NCBI GenBank assembly: GCA_020746835.1
Contig: JAGPNK010000007.1
Coordinates: 558,001-622,000 of the forward strand
Length of the DNA stretch: 64,000 bases
Direction of reading: 5' to 3'
DNA from: Stachybotrys elegans
Taxonomy: Eukaryota > Ascomycota > Sordariomycetes > Hypocreales > Stachybotryaceae
Shown here: positions 11,698-21,590 of the stretch, one piece after another
Numbering within the stretch: position 1 is the stretch's first letter
Layout: each line of letters opens with the position of its first letter
Translations under genes and position numbers: made by a program
The notes under the pieces: model-generated
What the model saw: the letters and a program-made list of their open reading frames with translations, nothing else
Databases searched by the model: none
What the model was told of the DNA's origin: nothing

Positions 11698-12903
11698 GAT
11701 GCGTATAGTGGCACGATTCGGAGGCACCAATGGCCGGGAATAACCGTAGCACACGAGTGCAAAATAGGCAGTATGCGGCGTTATGAATTGGTTCTCGGTT
11801 TGGTAAAATGAGAACCAGGTAGCGCTGGTAAAAATATCAATGTTTTGGAGCGGTAGAGGCGCATAGAAAGTCGCAGATCGGGCCTATGGCTCGGCAGCTG
11901 AGTTTTCGGGCAGATCTTTAAACTGAGGCGATGAGCGATGTAGTAAGTCTCTGTAAGAAACGCTTTGCGCTTCTCGGCGACTTCAACACACAAATGCGGG
12001 AAAATGTGCGTGAGAGTGCAGAAGCATGACAGAAAAGAACAAGAAGGAGGGGTATTGCGAGATTTTGCATGGGCCGCGCGCAGATTTTGAACCCACAAAG
12101 CCATGGCAGGCTGAGTGAAGCATGGTCCGATTCCAGGAGAGCCAAAAGTGGACCTGATGAGATTGATAAGATTCGATTGATAACTAGCGCATCGTGAAGG
12201 ATCATTCTGGCCTCTGGTTGGCTGGTTGGCCAGGCACGAAAACCCTCGGGCCGTCTCAACTGCGGCGTTAGGCGAGACCGAAACCGCAATACCCTACGGG
12301 GCTCCGCGGTTCGCGTCCAAAAATCATGGCAATATCGAAGGGAGAGCTGGACGATGTATGAATTCAGCCAAAGTCAGTGCTTCCAAACTATCAGCTTGCT
12401 ATATCATACGAGCTTATTCCCGTTCCTCCAACCATACTACACAATTCTATCTTCTGCCAGAGGAATGACATATGGTATTATGATCTGTGATTAAGACCAT
12501 TACCCGACTCGGATGCTTCATCATCCAGTCACGCCACTTCCGTTAACGCCTTGAGGATCCGCACCTTGATGAACGGTCCGAATTCGCAAGTACTTAGCAT
12601 CCAACCCAGATTGCAGGGGCTCGTTGTAACATCCAAATGATATGGGGTGCAGAATGATACAATTCAATCAGTTCTTTTATCAATTCCAGTTTACGAGCTT
12701 GGTGATGGAGCAAGTATTCCAGTCAACTCGGGATCAAATATGTATTTAGTAAATATATGCAATAAACCATAATACTTGCACCACCAACCCACCCCAGGAA
12801 GGATCAAGACACGTACCTTGCAGCCCATCATACCGCTTCAACTGCCTTGATCAGCCAGCTTTGCAGCTATACCGAAAGGAATACTGTCTTGCTCGCCGTC
12901 AAA
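11698..12903. other. hapX-COG2 divergent intergenic region
   Basis: A 1.2 kb divergent promoter region with no supported gene. The hapX side contains CCAAT-type pentamers on one strand or the other (11727-11731 and 11788-11792) and a GATA pair at 12165-12184. The COG2-proximal 200 bases are AT-rich. Confidence 0.6.
12165..12184. promoter_or_regulatory. Paired GATA sites upstream of hapX (candidate SreA sites)
   Basis: Two TGATAA cores (GATAAG at 12165-12170 and GATAAC at 12179-12184) lie in the same orientation 14 bases apart, about 470-490 bases upstream of the hapX start codon. In Aspergillus and relatives the GATA factor SreA represses hapX in iron-replete cells through HGATAR sites. The sites are seen; their use by SreA is inferred. 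Confidence 0.4.
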
Positions 12904-13803
12904 ATGGCCAGCTTTCTTACAGCGCCCTCCTATTCCCTCCCGGCCACGTCCCAGTCCGGCGCTTTCCAGCTCCCCTCCGACTCTTCAGACAGCGACAATG
13001 ACGACGCACCTCTCCCCTTCCCGGCCGCCCTCCCTCGCTCCGACTTCTTAGCTCCTGGATTCCAGCCCGCTGCATATCTCTCCAACCTTCCCCACCGGCA
13101 CCAGACCCTCGAGGATCTCCGCTCCGACCTGCGCGATCGGAGCGCCGCCATCAGCTCCGAGCTTCTTGAGCTCGTCAACTCAAACTACACTGCCTTTTTG
13201 TCTCTGGGCAACGAACTGAGGGGCGGCGATGACAGGGTGGAAGATGTTCGGGTCGCCATGCTGGGGTTCCGCAGGGCCGTCGAAGAGGTTAAGGGCAGGG
13301 TAACGAAGCGTAGGGAAGAGTCGCAGAAGCTCAACAGCGAACTGGGCCAAGTACGGACAAAGATTGAGCAGGGAAGAATGATGGTGGAAGTATCCGAGAG
13401 GCTCTCTTCCTTGGAGGAGAAGCTTGCACTGCAGAGTCTACCCTCGGCAGCTCAAGACGCAGAATGGACAAGCGATGAAAGCGAGGAGGAAGACGACGAG
13501 GAAGATGAGGGCAAGCAGCGAGGGCTCTTGGGCAGTTCCCCCGCGAGCCTGCTCGTCCTGGCACGCGAATGCAGTCGCACAGCTACGCTGCTGGAACGGC
13601 TTGACCAGGATCACCCCTTTGTTATCAAGTTGGAGGAACGTCTTACGAGATGCCGCAACACGCTTCTCCTCGACCTTGGCAACGCCATGAAAGAGGCCCG
13701 GAAGGCTGGTGCAAAGGGCCAAGACAGAGTCATGAAATATCTCGGCATCTACCGCGTCTTAGACGCCCACAAAGAAGCTGTCAAGGCCATACGAGATCGG
13801 TAA
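12904..13803 (+). CDS. COG2: Conserved oligomeric Golgi complex subunit 2
   Basis: An uninterrupted frame of 299 residues. Cog2 belongs to lobe A of the COG tethering complex, which acts in retrograde traffic within the Golgi. The N-terminal segment carries the family signature: SDFLAPGFQPAAYLSNL, then HQTLEDLRSDLRDRSAAI and ELLELVNSNYTAFLSLG, followed by a long predicted coiled coil (about 100-175) and an acidic linker (SDESEEEDDEEDEG). The length fits the short fungal form, which lacks the metazoan C-terminal region. The ATG at 12904 follows AAA and begins MASFLTAPSYSL; the longer frame upstream lacks family features. It converges with the uL1m gene, with 124 bases between stop codons. Confidence 0.9.
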   Translation: MASFLTAPSYSLPATSQSGAFQLPSDSSDSDNDDAPLPFPAALPRSDFLAPGFQPAAYLSNLPHRHQTLEDLRSDLRDRSAAISSELLELVNSNYTAFLSLGNELRGGDDRVEDVRVAMLGFRRAVEEVKGRVTKRREESQKLNSELGQVRTKIEQGRMMVEVSERLSSLEEKLALQSLPSAAQDAEWTSDESEEEDDEEDEGKQRGLLGSSPASLLVLARECSRTATLLERLDQDHPFVIKLEERLTRCRNTLLLDLGNAMKEARKAGAKGQDRVMKYLGIYRVLDAHKEAVKAIRDR

Positions 13804-13927
13804 CGGCGACGGTGTATGCACGAAGAGACACAATGATACCCCAAGTTTCAATCAATTGCATGGTTTACAGTGATATCTTCACACTTTATAGTACAATATT
13901 ACACATGATACAGCCCAACGCCATCGC

Positions 13928-14879
13928 TCACATGACTCCTGTCAACTCCTCGGGAAGAATGTTGTCGTCGTCAGATTTTAGCAGGCCGTTGAGGCTCAGA
14001 GCCGGACCGTGGGTGGTGTTGAGGATCACGTCGCTGATATCCTTGGGTGACTCTTCAGAAATTGCTGCGCAGTCCAGCTTGATTCGCTTAAGGACGGCCT
14101 GGATGTTGGCCTTGAGCTGGTCGGGCGTGTGCCTGAGCTGTCCAATGGCCATGTGGATGCAGCCTTGACGCTCTCGGAATTCCACAGCACCGGCCGAGTC
14201 ACGGATGGACCTGGCCACGTCGTCGACGATGGTCTTGACTCGTCGACTGGGCATCAGGCCCTGGGGGCCGAGGATCTTGCCGAGATTGGCCTTGTTGAGC
14301 GCGCCCTCGCTCGACTCGTGGCAAAGGAGCCGGTCGAAGTCAAAGTCGCCCTTGCGGATAGCCTCGAAGAGAGACTCTTCTCCGACGGCCACAGCGCCAG
14401 CTGCGGTAGCTGCCTTGGCAATGTCGCTACCTTCAGGACAGATGACTGCAATCTTCCAGTCACTCTGGACGGGGTAAGGAAGTCGGATGCTGTTGCGAAT
14501 AACGGGTCCGTTCCTCGGCGTCTTGAGGTTGATGTGCAATTCGTACTTGATCATGGTAGGGGGATGGCCAACTTCGGAAGCGCGAAGAACCCTACGTGAT
14601 GTCAGATATTGCCCGCGCATCCCAATGGGGCTATCAGCCATACCTCATAGCCTGGCAGAGAGTAAACCGGGGGAAGTCTGCCTTGGCCAGGTTGGGCCTC
14701 CTAAAGTCCTTGGGTATCGTCCTCTTCGGCTTGGCCTTGACTTTTCGCACAAAGGTCGCTCGTCGGCTCTGGATGTACATAGGGGCGACAACACGCGGCA
14801 GCGACGAGACGGAGGGTCGAGCGGCCTGCGCCAGGCTGAGCCTGGCCATTGAGGCCAAGCAGAGGTCGACGGGTGCCAT
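13928..14879 (-). CDS. MRPL1: Mitochondrial large-subunit ribosomal protein uL1m
   Basis: Two exons, 14879-14644 and 14591-13928, joined over a 52-nt intron (donor GTATGG, acceptor CGTAG), give 299 residues. The ATG at 14879 begins a basic, Ser/Ala-rich, acid-free stretch (MAPVDLCLASMARLSL) expected of a mitochondrial presequence; an earlier in-frame GTG is not used. The mature part has the ribosomal L1 fold: KTPRNGPVIRNSIRLPYPV, the L1 signature region LNKANLGKILGPQGLMPSRR, and VEFRERQGCIHMAIGQL. uL1m forms the L1 stalk of the mitoribosome, which guides deacylated tRNA out of the E site. It is transcribed divergently from GluRS out of a roughly 0.3 kb region. Confidence 0.93.
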
Positions 14880-15027
14880 CCTAGGAGGTATCGGGTTGGA
14901 GGATGGACGGGGATTGGAGGTGCTCACAAGCTATCGTGGACCGTAAAGCCACGCGGAAAAAGTTCAGGGACTCGATCTCAAGCCAATGCGCTAGTGCCTG
15001 GGATGTTAGGCCGGAACGAAAATCGGT

Positions 15028-15043
15028 GGCTTATCGATAAGCC
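15028..15043. promoter_or_regulatory. Perfect 16-bp palindrome in the uL1m/GluRS divergent promoter
   Basis: GGCTTATCGATAAGCC is its own reverse complement and is flanked on both sides by a direct CGGTGGC repeat (15024-15030 and 15043-15049). It sits between the two divergent start codons, 149 bases from the uL1m ATG. The core TATCGATA places two GATA cores back to back on opposite strands. A dimeric factor could bind symmetrically and act on both genes; this is inference. Confidence 0.45.
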
Positions 15044-15092
15044 GGTGGCTCGCCCGACAGCGCCCCTCAACCCCTCCATCTCCCCCCCCACC

Positions 15093-15173
15093 ATGCAAAA
15101 ACCCGTTGACTCAACTTGGACAACAGCAACGGCAGGATATATCGTGAGATTGTTTCTTTGCATTTCAAGATGA
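15093..15173 (+). promoter_or_regulatory. uORF or alternative first exon of the GluRS gene
   Basis: An ATG at 15093 in a favourable CCACC context opens 26 codons ending in TGA at 15171-15173, which overlaps the GluRS ATG at 15170 as ATGA. The same ATG could instead be the true start: a 47-nt GT-AG segment (15144-15190, donor GTGAGA, acceptor CTCCAG) joins its frame to the GluRS frame after MQKPVDSTWTTATAGYI. That candidate intron has no clear branch site. RNA evidence is needed to choose. Confidence 0.45.
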
Positions 15174-17132
15174 AGCAAGAGGAGCTCCAGGCGCTCGAGG
15201 GCAAGCTCGATGGCGACTTCCGATCTATGGAGGGCCACCTTCGGGATCTCGACAAGCACTTGACTCTGCGATCCTACCTCGAGGGCTACAGCCTCGGTGC
15301 CACTGAGACCAAGATCTGGCAGGCTCTGCGCAAGAACAAGGTCGCCATTGGCTTTATCCGCCGCAACGGACTCCCCAACCTGAGCCGATGGTTCAACTTT
15401 ATTGAGCAGACGCACCCCGAGATCCAGGAGGATGTCAAGGCTGCCGATGCAGCAGCCAAGGCCAAGACGGCTGCTGCTAGCAAGGCCGGTGCAAGCTACA
15501 ACCTGGCTCTCCAGGACACCGACAAGGGCGTCGTCACCCGTTTCCTTCCCGAGCCTTCGTACGTCTCATAAACTCTAGACCAGATCTTCATTATCTGACT
15601 GTTATAGTGGCTACCTTCACATCGGACACGCCAAGGCTGCCCTTCTCTCCGACTACTTTGGCCATGTCGCATACCCAGGAAAGATGCGACTTCGTCTCGA
15701 TGACACGAACCCCATCACCGAGCGCGAGGAATACCAGGATGCCATTATTGAGGATCTTGCGCTCATGGGCATCAAGCCCGACGTGGTGACCTACACCTCC
15801 GACTACTTCGACTACCTGTATGACATGTGCATCAAGTTGATCACCATGGGCAAGGCGTACGCCGATGATACCGACCAGGAGACTATGAGGGCTGAGCGAA
15901 TGGACGGCATCCCCTCGAAGCGACGTGAGCGAACTGTCGAGGAGAACCTGCGCATCTTTGAGGAGATGAAGAAGGGCTCCGAGGAGGGTGTGGCACACTG
16001 CATGCGCGCCAAGCTCTCTTTCGATGACCCCAACAAGGCCATGCGCGATCCCGTCATCTACCGATGCAACATTGAGAAGGCCCATCACCGCACTGGCAGG
16101 AAGTGGAACATGTACCCCATGTACGACTTTGCTTGCCCTGTGGTTGACAGCTACGAGGGTGTCACGCATGCCCTGCGATCCACCGAGTACACCGACAGAA
16201 ACCCTCAGTACCAGTGGTTCCTGGACACCCTGGGCCTGCGAACCGTCCACATGTGGGACTTTGCCCGCATGAACTTTGTCAAGACCTTCCTGTCGAAGCG
16301 AAAGCTGGCCAAGCTTGTCGACACCGGAAAGGTATGGGGCTGGGACGACCCTCGCATGCCTACGGTCCGAGGTGTGCGTAGGCGAGGCATGACCATTGCT
16401 GCTCTGCGTGACTTCATCATCAAGCAGGGCCCCAGCCGCAACGTTGTGTCGATGGAGTGGTCCACCTTCTGGAACGCCAACAAGAAGGAGATTGACCCTA
16501 TTGCCCCTCGCCACACGGCCCTCCTGCAGAAGGATATGGTCAAGATCAACCTGACGGGTGCCGATGTGCCGGCCGGCGTGGTGACGGAGGAGCGTCCCAA
16601 GCACCCTAAGAACCCCAGCGTCGGAACCAAGCAGGTTAAGTTCTCCTCGTCCATCTACATTGACCAGGCGGACGCCAAGTCGTTCAAGGATAATGAGGAG
16701 GTTACCCTCATGACTTGGGGCAACGCATTTGTGCGCGAGCTCAGCAAGGAGGACACCATCAAGACTGGTACCTTTGAGCTCAACGTCAAGGGTGACTTCA
16801 AGAGCACCGAGAAGAAGATTACCTGGCTGTCGGCTGAGGGCTTCGACCTGGTGCCCGCCGAGCTGTGGGAGTTTGACTACCTCATCACCAAGGACAAGCT
16901 GGAGGAGGAGGACAACCTCGAGGATTTCCTCAACCCCAACACGGCAAGCATGGAGCTTGCGTGGTGCGACGAGGGTGTGGGCCAGCTCAAGGCGGACGAC
17001 ATCATCCAGCTGGAGAGACGGGGATTCTTCCGTGTCGACAAGGGTCTGAACGACTGGAAGGAGGGTGAGGCCGGCGAGAAGGGACCTCGCGTGGTGCTGT
17101 TTGGCATTCCCACGGGCAAGGGAGGAAAATAG
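15170..17132 (+). CDS. Cytosolic glutamyl-tRNA synthetase
   Basis: Exons 15170-15558 and 15608-17132, with a 49-nt intron (GTACGT...TTATAG), encode 637 residues if translation starts at 15170. It charges tRNA-Glu with glutamate. A GST-C-like N-terminal segment (about 25-90, LDKHLTLRSYLEGYSLGAT) precedes the class I catalytic core: the intron splits S130 just before GYLHIGHAK, with HIGH at 134-137, and LSKRK at 358-362 serves as the KMSKS loop. VIYRCN and TVRGVRRRGMT mark the eukaryotic/archaeal GlxRS type, and the C-terminal beta-barrel anticodon domain runs from about 400. The N-terminus is shorter than yeast Gus1 (708 residues). The true start is uncertain because an upstream ATG at 15093 could be spliced in. 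No organelle presequence is evident. Confidence 0.93.
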
Positions 17133-17743
17133 AGCAAGCGAAGCGAACTGTGTGTATATGGCTCATATGGTTTGAGAAGAGAGAAAAAAAAATACATAAA
17201 TGAATGATGACTAGGGTCCAGCAAGTACATCTTTCCGAATCATGATATCAGCTTTATGCCATTGTAATGGGCTGTGGAAAGCATCGCCTGCAACTACACA
17301 AGGAGGGGTAGGCGTAGATTAAGAGCAAGTATATGTCAATTTTATGGACGCCCGATAAGTTTTTGATAGAAAACCGAGAGAAAGAGAAGAAGTTTAGCAC
17401 AAATATAGAGTTGAAAATATAGAGGAAGCGCGACAGGCTACGCTACCTCTGGATATTCCCGCACACCCAAATCCCAACTTCAACGTTGTATCAAAATATT
17501 TGTACGTGGGGCCTCGACTTTTCCCACACTTTCAGCCTTAGCCAGCAAGCTTAATCGCACCTCTCTACTCTGTCCGCACCAGGGCAGTCGATTTTTCCGT
17601 TCAGATTCAAGGGGCACTGCGGACCTGCCATTCCGATCCAACGAAAAAGTTAGTTGTGCCAGTCCTCTTCCTACAGTAGCGTGGAACAAACCATATTCAT
17701 CAGTAGTTGACATTTGAGCGTAGCCAGCCATCTACACATCATC
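17133..17743. other. GluRS-ADE8 intergenic region
   Basis: The GluRS 3' UTR is AT-rich with a run of A at 17182-17190, followed by the ADE8 promoter. No gene or recognisable site is supported. Confidence 0.5.
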
Positions 17744-18547
17744 ATGTCCGGCAACGCCGAAGCGCCCAGGTGCCGCATCCTGGTCATGGCCAGCGGCAAC
17801 GGCTCCAACTTCGAGGCCCTCATCGAGGGTGTCAACAGCGGCCGCATCGCGAACTCGGAGATCATCCGGCTCATCGTCAACCGCGGCAAGGCCTATGCGT
17901 GAGCAGCGCCCCCCCTTCTTTTTGTACATGGCCTACTAAAACATTCCCTCTCAACAGCATCCAGCGTGCCGCGAACCACGGCATCCCCAGCGAGAACTTC
18001 AACCTCGTGACGCACAAGTTCCAGGCCAAGGGCGAGAAGGACCCTCAGAAGCTGCAGGAGGCCAGGGACAAGTATGACGCCGCGCTGGCCGAGAAGATCC
18101 TGGGGCTCGAGGTGCGGCCGCACCTGATTGTGCTAGCGGGCTGGATGCACATCCTCAGCCCGGGCTTCCTCAAGCCGCTTGCCGAGGCGGGGATCCTCTT
18201 GATCAACCTCCATCCCGCACTGCCCGGTATGCACACCCCCCAGCATGGCACAAGGGCAGCGAGACACGGGCTGACAGAACATAGGCATGTACGACGGCGC
18301 CGAAGCGCTGGAGCGCGCCTACGCCGACTTCGAGGCCGGCAAGCTCAAGGACAACAAGACGGGCATCATGGTGCACTACGTCATCGAGGAGGTGGACCGC
18401 GGCGCCCCGATCCTCGTCAAGGAGATTGAGTGCCGCGAGGGCGAGGAGCTCGAGCAGTTCAAGGAGAGGGTGCACTCGCACGAGCACCAGCTGATTGTCG
18501 ACGCGACGGCCAAGGTAGCCGGCGAGATAGTGGCCAAAGGACTGTAG
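17744..18547 (+). CDS. ADE8: Phosphoribosylglycinamide formyltransferase (GAR transformylase)
   Basis: Three exons (17744-17898, 17958-18226, 18285-18547) separated by 59- and 58-nt GT-AG introns give 228 residues, close to yeast Ade8 (214). It transfers the formyl group of 10-formyl-tetrahydrofolate to glycinamide ribonucleotide, step three of de novo purine synthesis, in the cytosol. The phosphate-binding start CRILVMASGNGSNFEAL is followed by IVNRGKAYA; the active-site pair Asn135/His137 lies in LLINLHPALPG, and the metal-proximal Asp is in HYVIEEVDRGAPI. It is a monofunctional enzyme, as in other fungi. The start at 17744 (MSGNAEAPRC) is the first ATG fitting the family length; an earlier in-frame ATG at 17714 would add ten residues. 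Confidence 0.95.
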
Positions 18548-19316
18548 AAAGAAAGAAAAGTTAAGTAAAGTAAAAGAAGGAAATGGGAAAGCCGATTCCC
18601 AAAGGCGTACACATTCGATTTATAAAAGGAAATTAAAAGCCCCATGTCAGCATCCTTGTCTAATAATGAATTCTCGCATCGTCACGTCCATCTTCCAGGG
18701 AATGTAGCGACTTGAGCCATCGGTTACTGATGTTGCCAGGTACATTCTGACGCCCAATCACCATTTCCGGCCAAATAGTAGGAAGGACGAGACCGTGGAA
18801 GGATGTCGATGCCCTTTGATGTTTATTTTATAGCAATCATCAGTCTTTCTTTCTTTCTTCTACTTCTTCTTTGTTTTACTTTCTGTACTGTGACAATATA
18901 TAATGCGCATTAAAATGAGAAGACAAAAATTGAAGAAGAAAATAATAAGATTGAAGTTTGCCGATGCCCATGTACCAGGAGTGAGGTGTCTGCCTTATTG
19001 ACCGGATCGGAGCCGGGAGCCCTGATTTGCCTCTTTCCCAGCCGGAAGCGCAGGGAGGCCTGTCGAATGTATCGTCACTCGGCGCCTCTGATTGGCCCGC
19101 CATCTGCACGGGAGCTACAGCAGAGCCGTCTACCAGGCCGTTGGTTTTGTTAGATATCCATCCATCCATCCATATAATAACCACGGCAGCTGGGGGTTTT
19201 TTCTTTTATATTGGAAGCTTGTTTTGATCTATCATTACAATCGGCTTCTCGTCTTGTCTGCCCAAAATACGTTCCAATTTTCTCTCGCAGGCCAGACATC
19301 TTGAGTGGAATTCAAC
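18548..19316. other. ADE8-ACR3 intergenic region
   Basis: ADE8 3' UTR and ACR3 promoter. It includes CTTT/TTTCTTC pyrimidine runs around 18845-18880 and a short (TCCA)n tract at 19157-19174. I looked for a Yap8-type response element and for TTACTAA-like sites and did not see an exact match. Confidence 0.5.
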
Positions 19317-20590
19317 ATGGACGACTCCAAGGCCAGAGAAGCGCATGCGCACGCCGATGAGGAAAAGGCCCAATCTCCTCCCACCAGCCCGGCAGCCGAC
19401 ACACCGGCCTTCAAGGCTCTAGGCTGGCTCGACAGATTCCTTGCCGTATGGATCTTCCTCGCCATGGCCATTGGCATCATCCTGGGCAACTTTGTCCCAG
19501 AGGTCGACGACGTCTTAGAGCAGGGAACCTTTGTCGGCGTATCCATCCCAATAGGTCAGTACCAGCCACATGGTTGCCATTGCCAGAACCACAGCCCGCG
19601 GGCTCGTCACTGACATGCATCGACAGCCGTTGGTCTGCTTGTCATGATGTACCCCATCCTCTGCAAGGTCCGGTACGAGTCGCTGCACCGCATCCTCAGC
19701 GAACGAGGAATCTGGAAGCAGATCGGCTTCAGCGTCTTCTTCAACTGGGTCGTCGCTCCCTTCTTCATGGTATGCCCTCCGAAAATCCCCTGATATGACC
19801 GAGCGCTGACCGCCGCACCCAGCTCGCGCTTGCTTGGGCCTTTCTTCCCGACGAGCCGGCGCTCAGGAACGGCCTCATCCTCGTAGGGCTCGGTCGATGC
19901 ATCGCCATGGTCCTCATCTGGAACACACTAGCCGGCGGAAACAACGACTACTGCGCCATCCTCGTCGCCATCAACTCTATCCTCCAGATGATCCTATTTG
20001 CTCCCATGGCAGTCTTCTTCATTAGCGTCATTGGCGGGGACGATGGCGCCAGGCTTCGAGGTGGCTCCTCCTACTCTGTCGTCGCCACGAGCGTCGCTGT
20101 CTTCCTTGGCATCCCGCTCGGCGCAGCCGTCATTACACGCCTGGCCCTGTGCAAAATTGCCGGCCTCAAGTGGTACCAAGGCGTCTTCCTCAAGTTCGCC
20201 TCGCCATGGTCCCTCATCGGCCTGCTCTACACCATCATCGTCCTGTTCGCCGCTCAGGGCAGAAACGTGGTTCGCCAGATCGTCTCCGTCGTGCGTGTGG
20301 CCGCCCCGCTCCTAGTCTACTTTGTCGTCATCTTCTTCGTAACGCTCTGGGTCTGCCGCCGGATAGGCTTCGGCTACCAGCATGGGTGCACACAGAGTTT
20401 TACTGCAGCAAGCAACAATTTCGAGCTGGCCATTGCCGTGGCAGTGGCAACGTTTGGTGCCGACAGCGAGGAGGCGCTTGCTGCTACTGTTGGACCTTTG
20501 ATTGAGGTCCCCGTGTTGATTGCACTCGTCTACCTCGTAAAGTGGCTGGGCCAACGATGGAGGTGGATAGACCTGGAGAACCGCCAGTGA
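19317..20590 (+). CDS. ACR3: Arsenite efflux transporter, ACR3 family
   Basis: Three exons (19317-19554, 19627-19769, 19823-20590), with 72- and 53-nt introns, encode 382 residues (yeast Acr3 is 404). The protein exports arsenite, and in yeast also antimonite, across the plasma membrane against the proton gradient. The short acidic cytosolic N-terminus ends near DRFLAVWIFLAMAIGIILG, the first of about ten membrane segments. The catalytic Cys is C153 in GLGRCIAMVLIWN, followed by the family signature AGGNNDYCAILVAINSILQM; TAASNNFELAIAVAVATFG and VEVPVLIALVYL-like helices close the bundle. The ATG at 19317 lies in TCAACATGG. It converges with a Cys-rich bZIP gene 92 bases away; in yeast ACR3 sits next to its bZIP activator gene YAP8/ARR1. 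Confidence 0.95.
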
Positions 20591-20682
20591 GCCGACCGTT
20601 CCGTGGAATTACCAGACGCAAAATAGACGTCCCAAATTTCCATCCCCATAGATCATCAGCAGAGTAGCATTCAATTGAATCG

Positions 20683-21590
20683 TCAGATGGTCGGATGCGT
20701 TTCGAGAACCTGGAACAATGTCGTATTCTTGACCACGCACTCCTCCGTCGGGTTGCACCCCAATGCGGCCTTGGCCAGGTTGTCGTCCCCGTGGCCGTGC
20801 ATCTGAGCAATGATGCGTGCGGCAGCGGTGCAGGACATCTCGTGAGGTGAAACAAGGCTAGTATCCGTTGTAGTGGGGGATACAGGTGGTGGTGGCTGGC
20901 TGCTGAGAGTAGGAGCAGGACTCGTCCGAGCCGTCGAGGTTGCAGATGTGCTGAGTTCGTTCTGGTCCATGGTGCACTGTGTCTTGCCGCCGCAGCAGCC
21001 TTGGTCCGTGGTATGTGCGGGCATGATGGGCGGTGCTAGATTTATGGGCATGGGAGCAAGAACAGATGAACTCGCCACGCTGGACGCAGCAGAGGACGAG
21101 AAGCAGCAGTTCTTGCGCTGCCCACAGCCGCCGTCGGCATCCACGCTCCGGCTTTCCGCGAGACTCGGAAGCGGCAATGTCTCTCGTTTCATGGCGATCC
21201 CGGCAGGGAGCGGCGTGGGAGGCAGTGGCTCGCCGTCGTAGCTCTGCAGGAAACTGCGGATATCATCCTCAGACACGCCGTAGCGACCGAGCAGTACCCT
21301 GAGCTTCTGGTTCTCGAGCGCTACGCTTCGCGCGGCCTGCTGCATCTCCCGGGTGGCCTCGACACCGCGGCGCTCATACTCATGGATCTTGCGCTGCAGA
21401 TCCTCGAGATACTCCTTGCGACGGGCGCGGGAACGTCGCTGGTTGTCACGGATCCGAGTCGAGGCACTCTTGGCCGGTGCAGGACCACCAGCCTACAAGA
21501 GGAGGTTAGATGGGCGTTGCTTAGGTGGGCAGCAGAGAAGTAGGCTGATGGGACCTGTAGTACAAGGTATCTCACCTTTTCACTGGTCAT
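20683..21590 (-). CDS. Cysteine-rich bZIP regulator beside ACR3
   Basis: Exon 1 (21590-21576) codes only MTSEK; an 83-nt intron (GTGAGA...TTGTAG) leads to exon 2 (21492-20683), 274 residues in all. The basic region TRIRDNQRRSRARRKEYLEDL (about 18-37) and a short zipper to about 75 define a bZIP of the NQRRSRARRKEY type, distinct from the Yap/Pap1 NxxAQxxFR type. Cysteines are clustered: C128/C134/C135, GCCGGKTQC (170-178), and C226, C251 and C257 near the C-terminus in a conserved-looking LGCNPTEECVVKN segment. Thiol clusters suggest metal, metalloid or redox sensing. Convergence with ACR3 makes regulation of arsenite export a reasonable hypothesis, though this family may have other roles. 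The intron immediately after five codons is unusual. Confidence 0.85.

Noticed and set aside
11698..11754. A HapX start 19 codons further upstream
   Set aside because: The extension (MCYGYSRPLV...) does not look like the family N-terminus, whereas MAAPP at 11697 does.
15591..16604. A 337-codon minus-strand open frame opposite GluRS
   Set aside because: Antisense shadow of a conserved coding exon; composition is Val/His/Leu-rich and there are no motifs.
13928..17132. An operon-like unit of uL1m and GluRS
   Set aside because: The genes are divergent nuclear genes with separate introns; only a shared promoter region can be argued.
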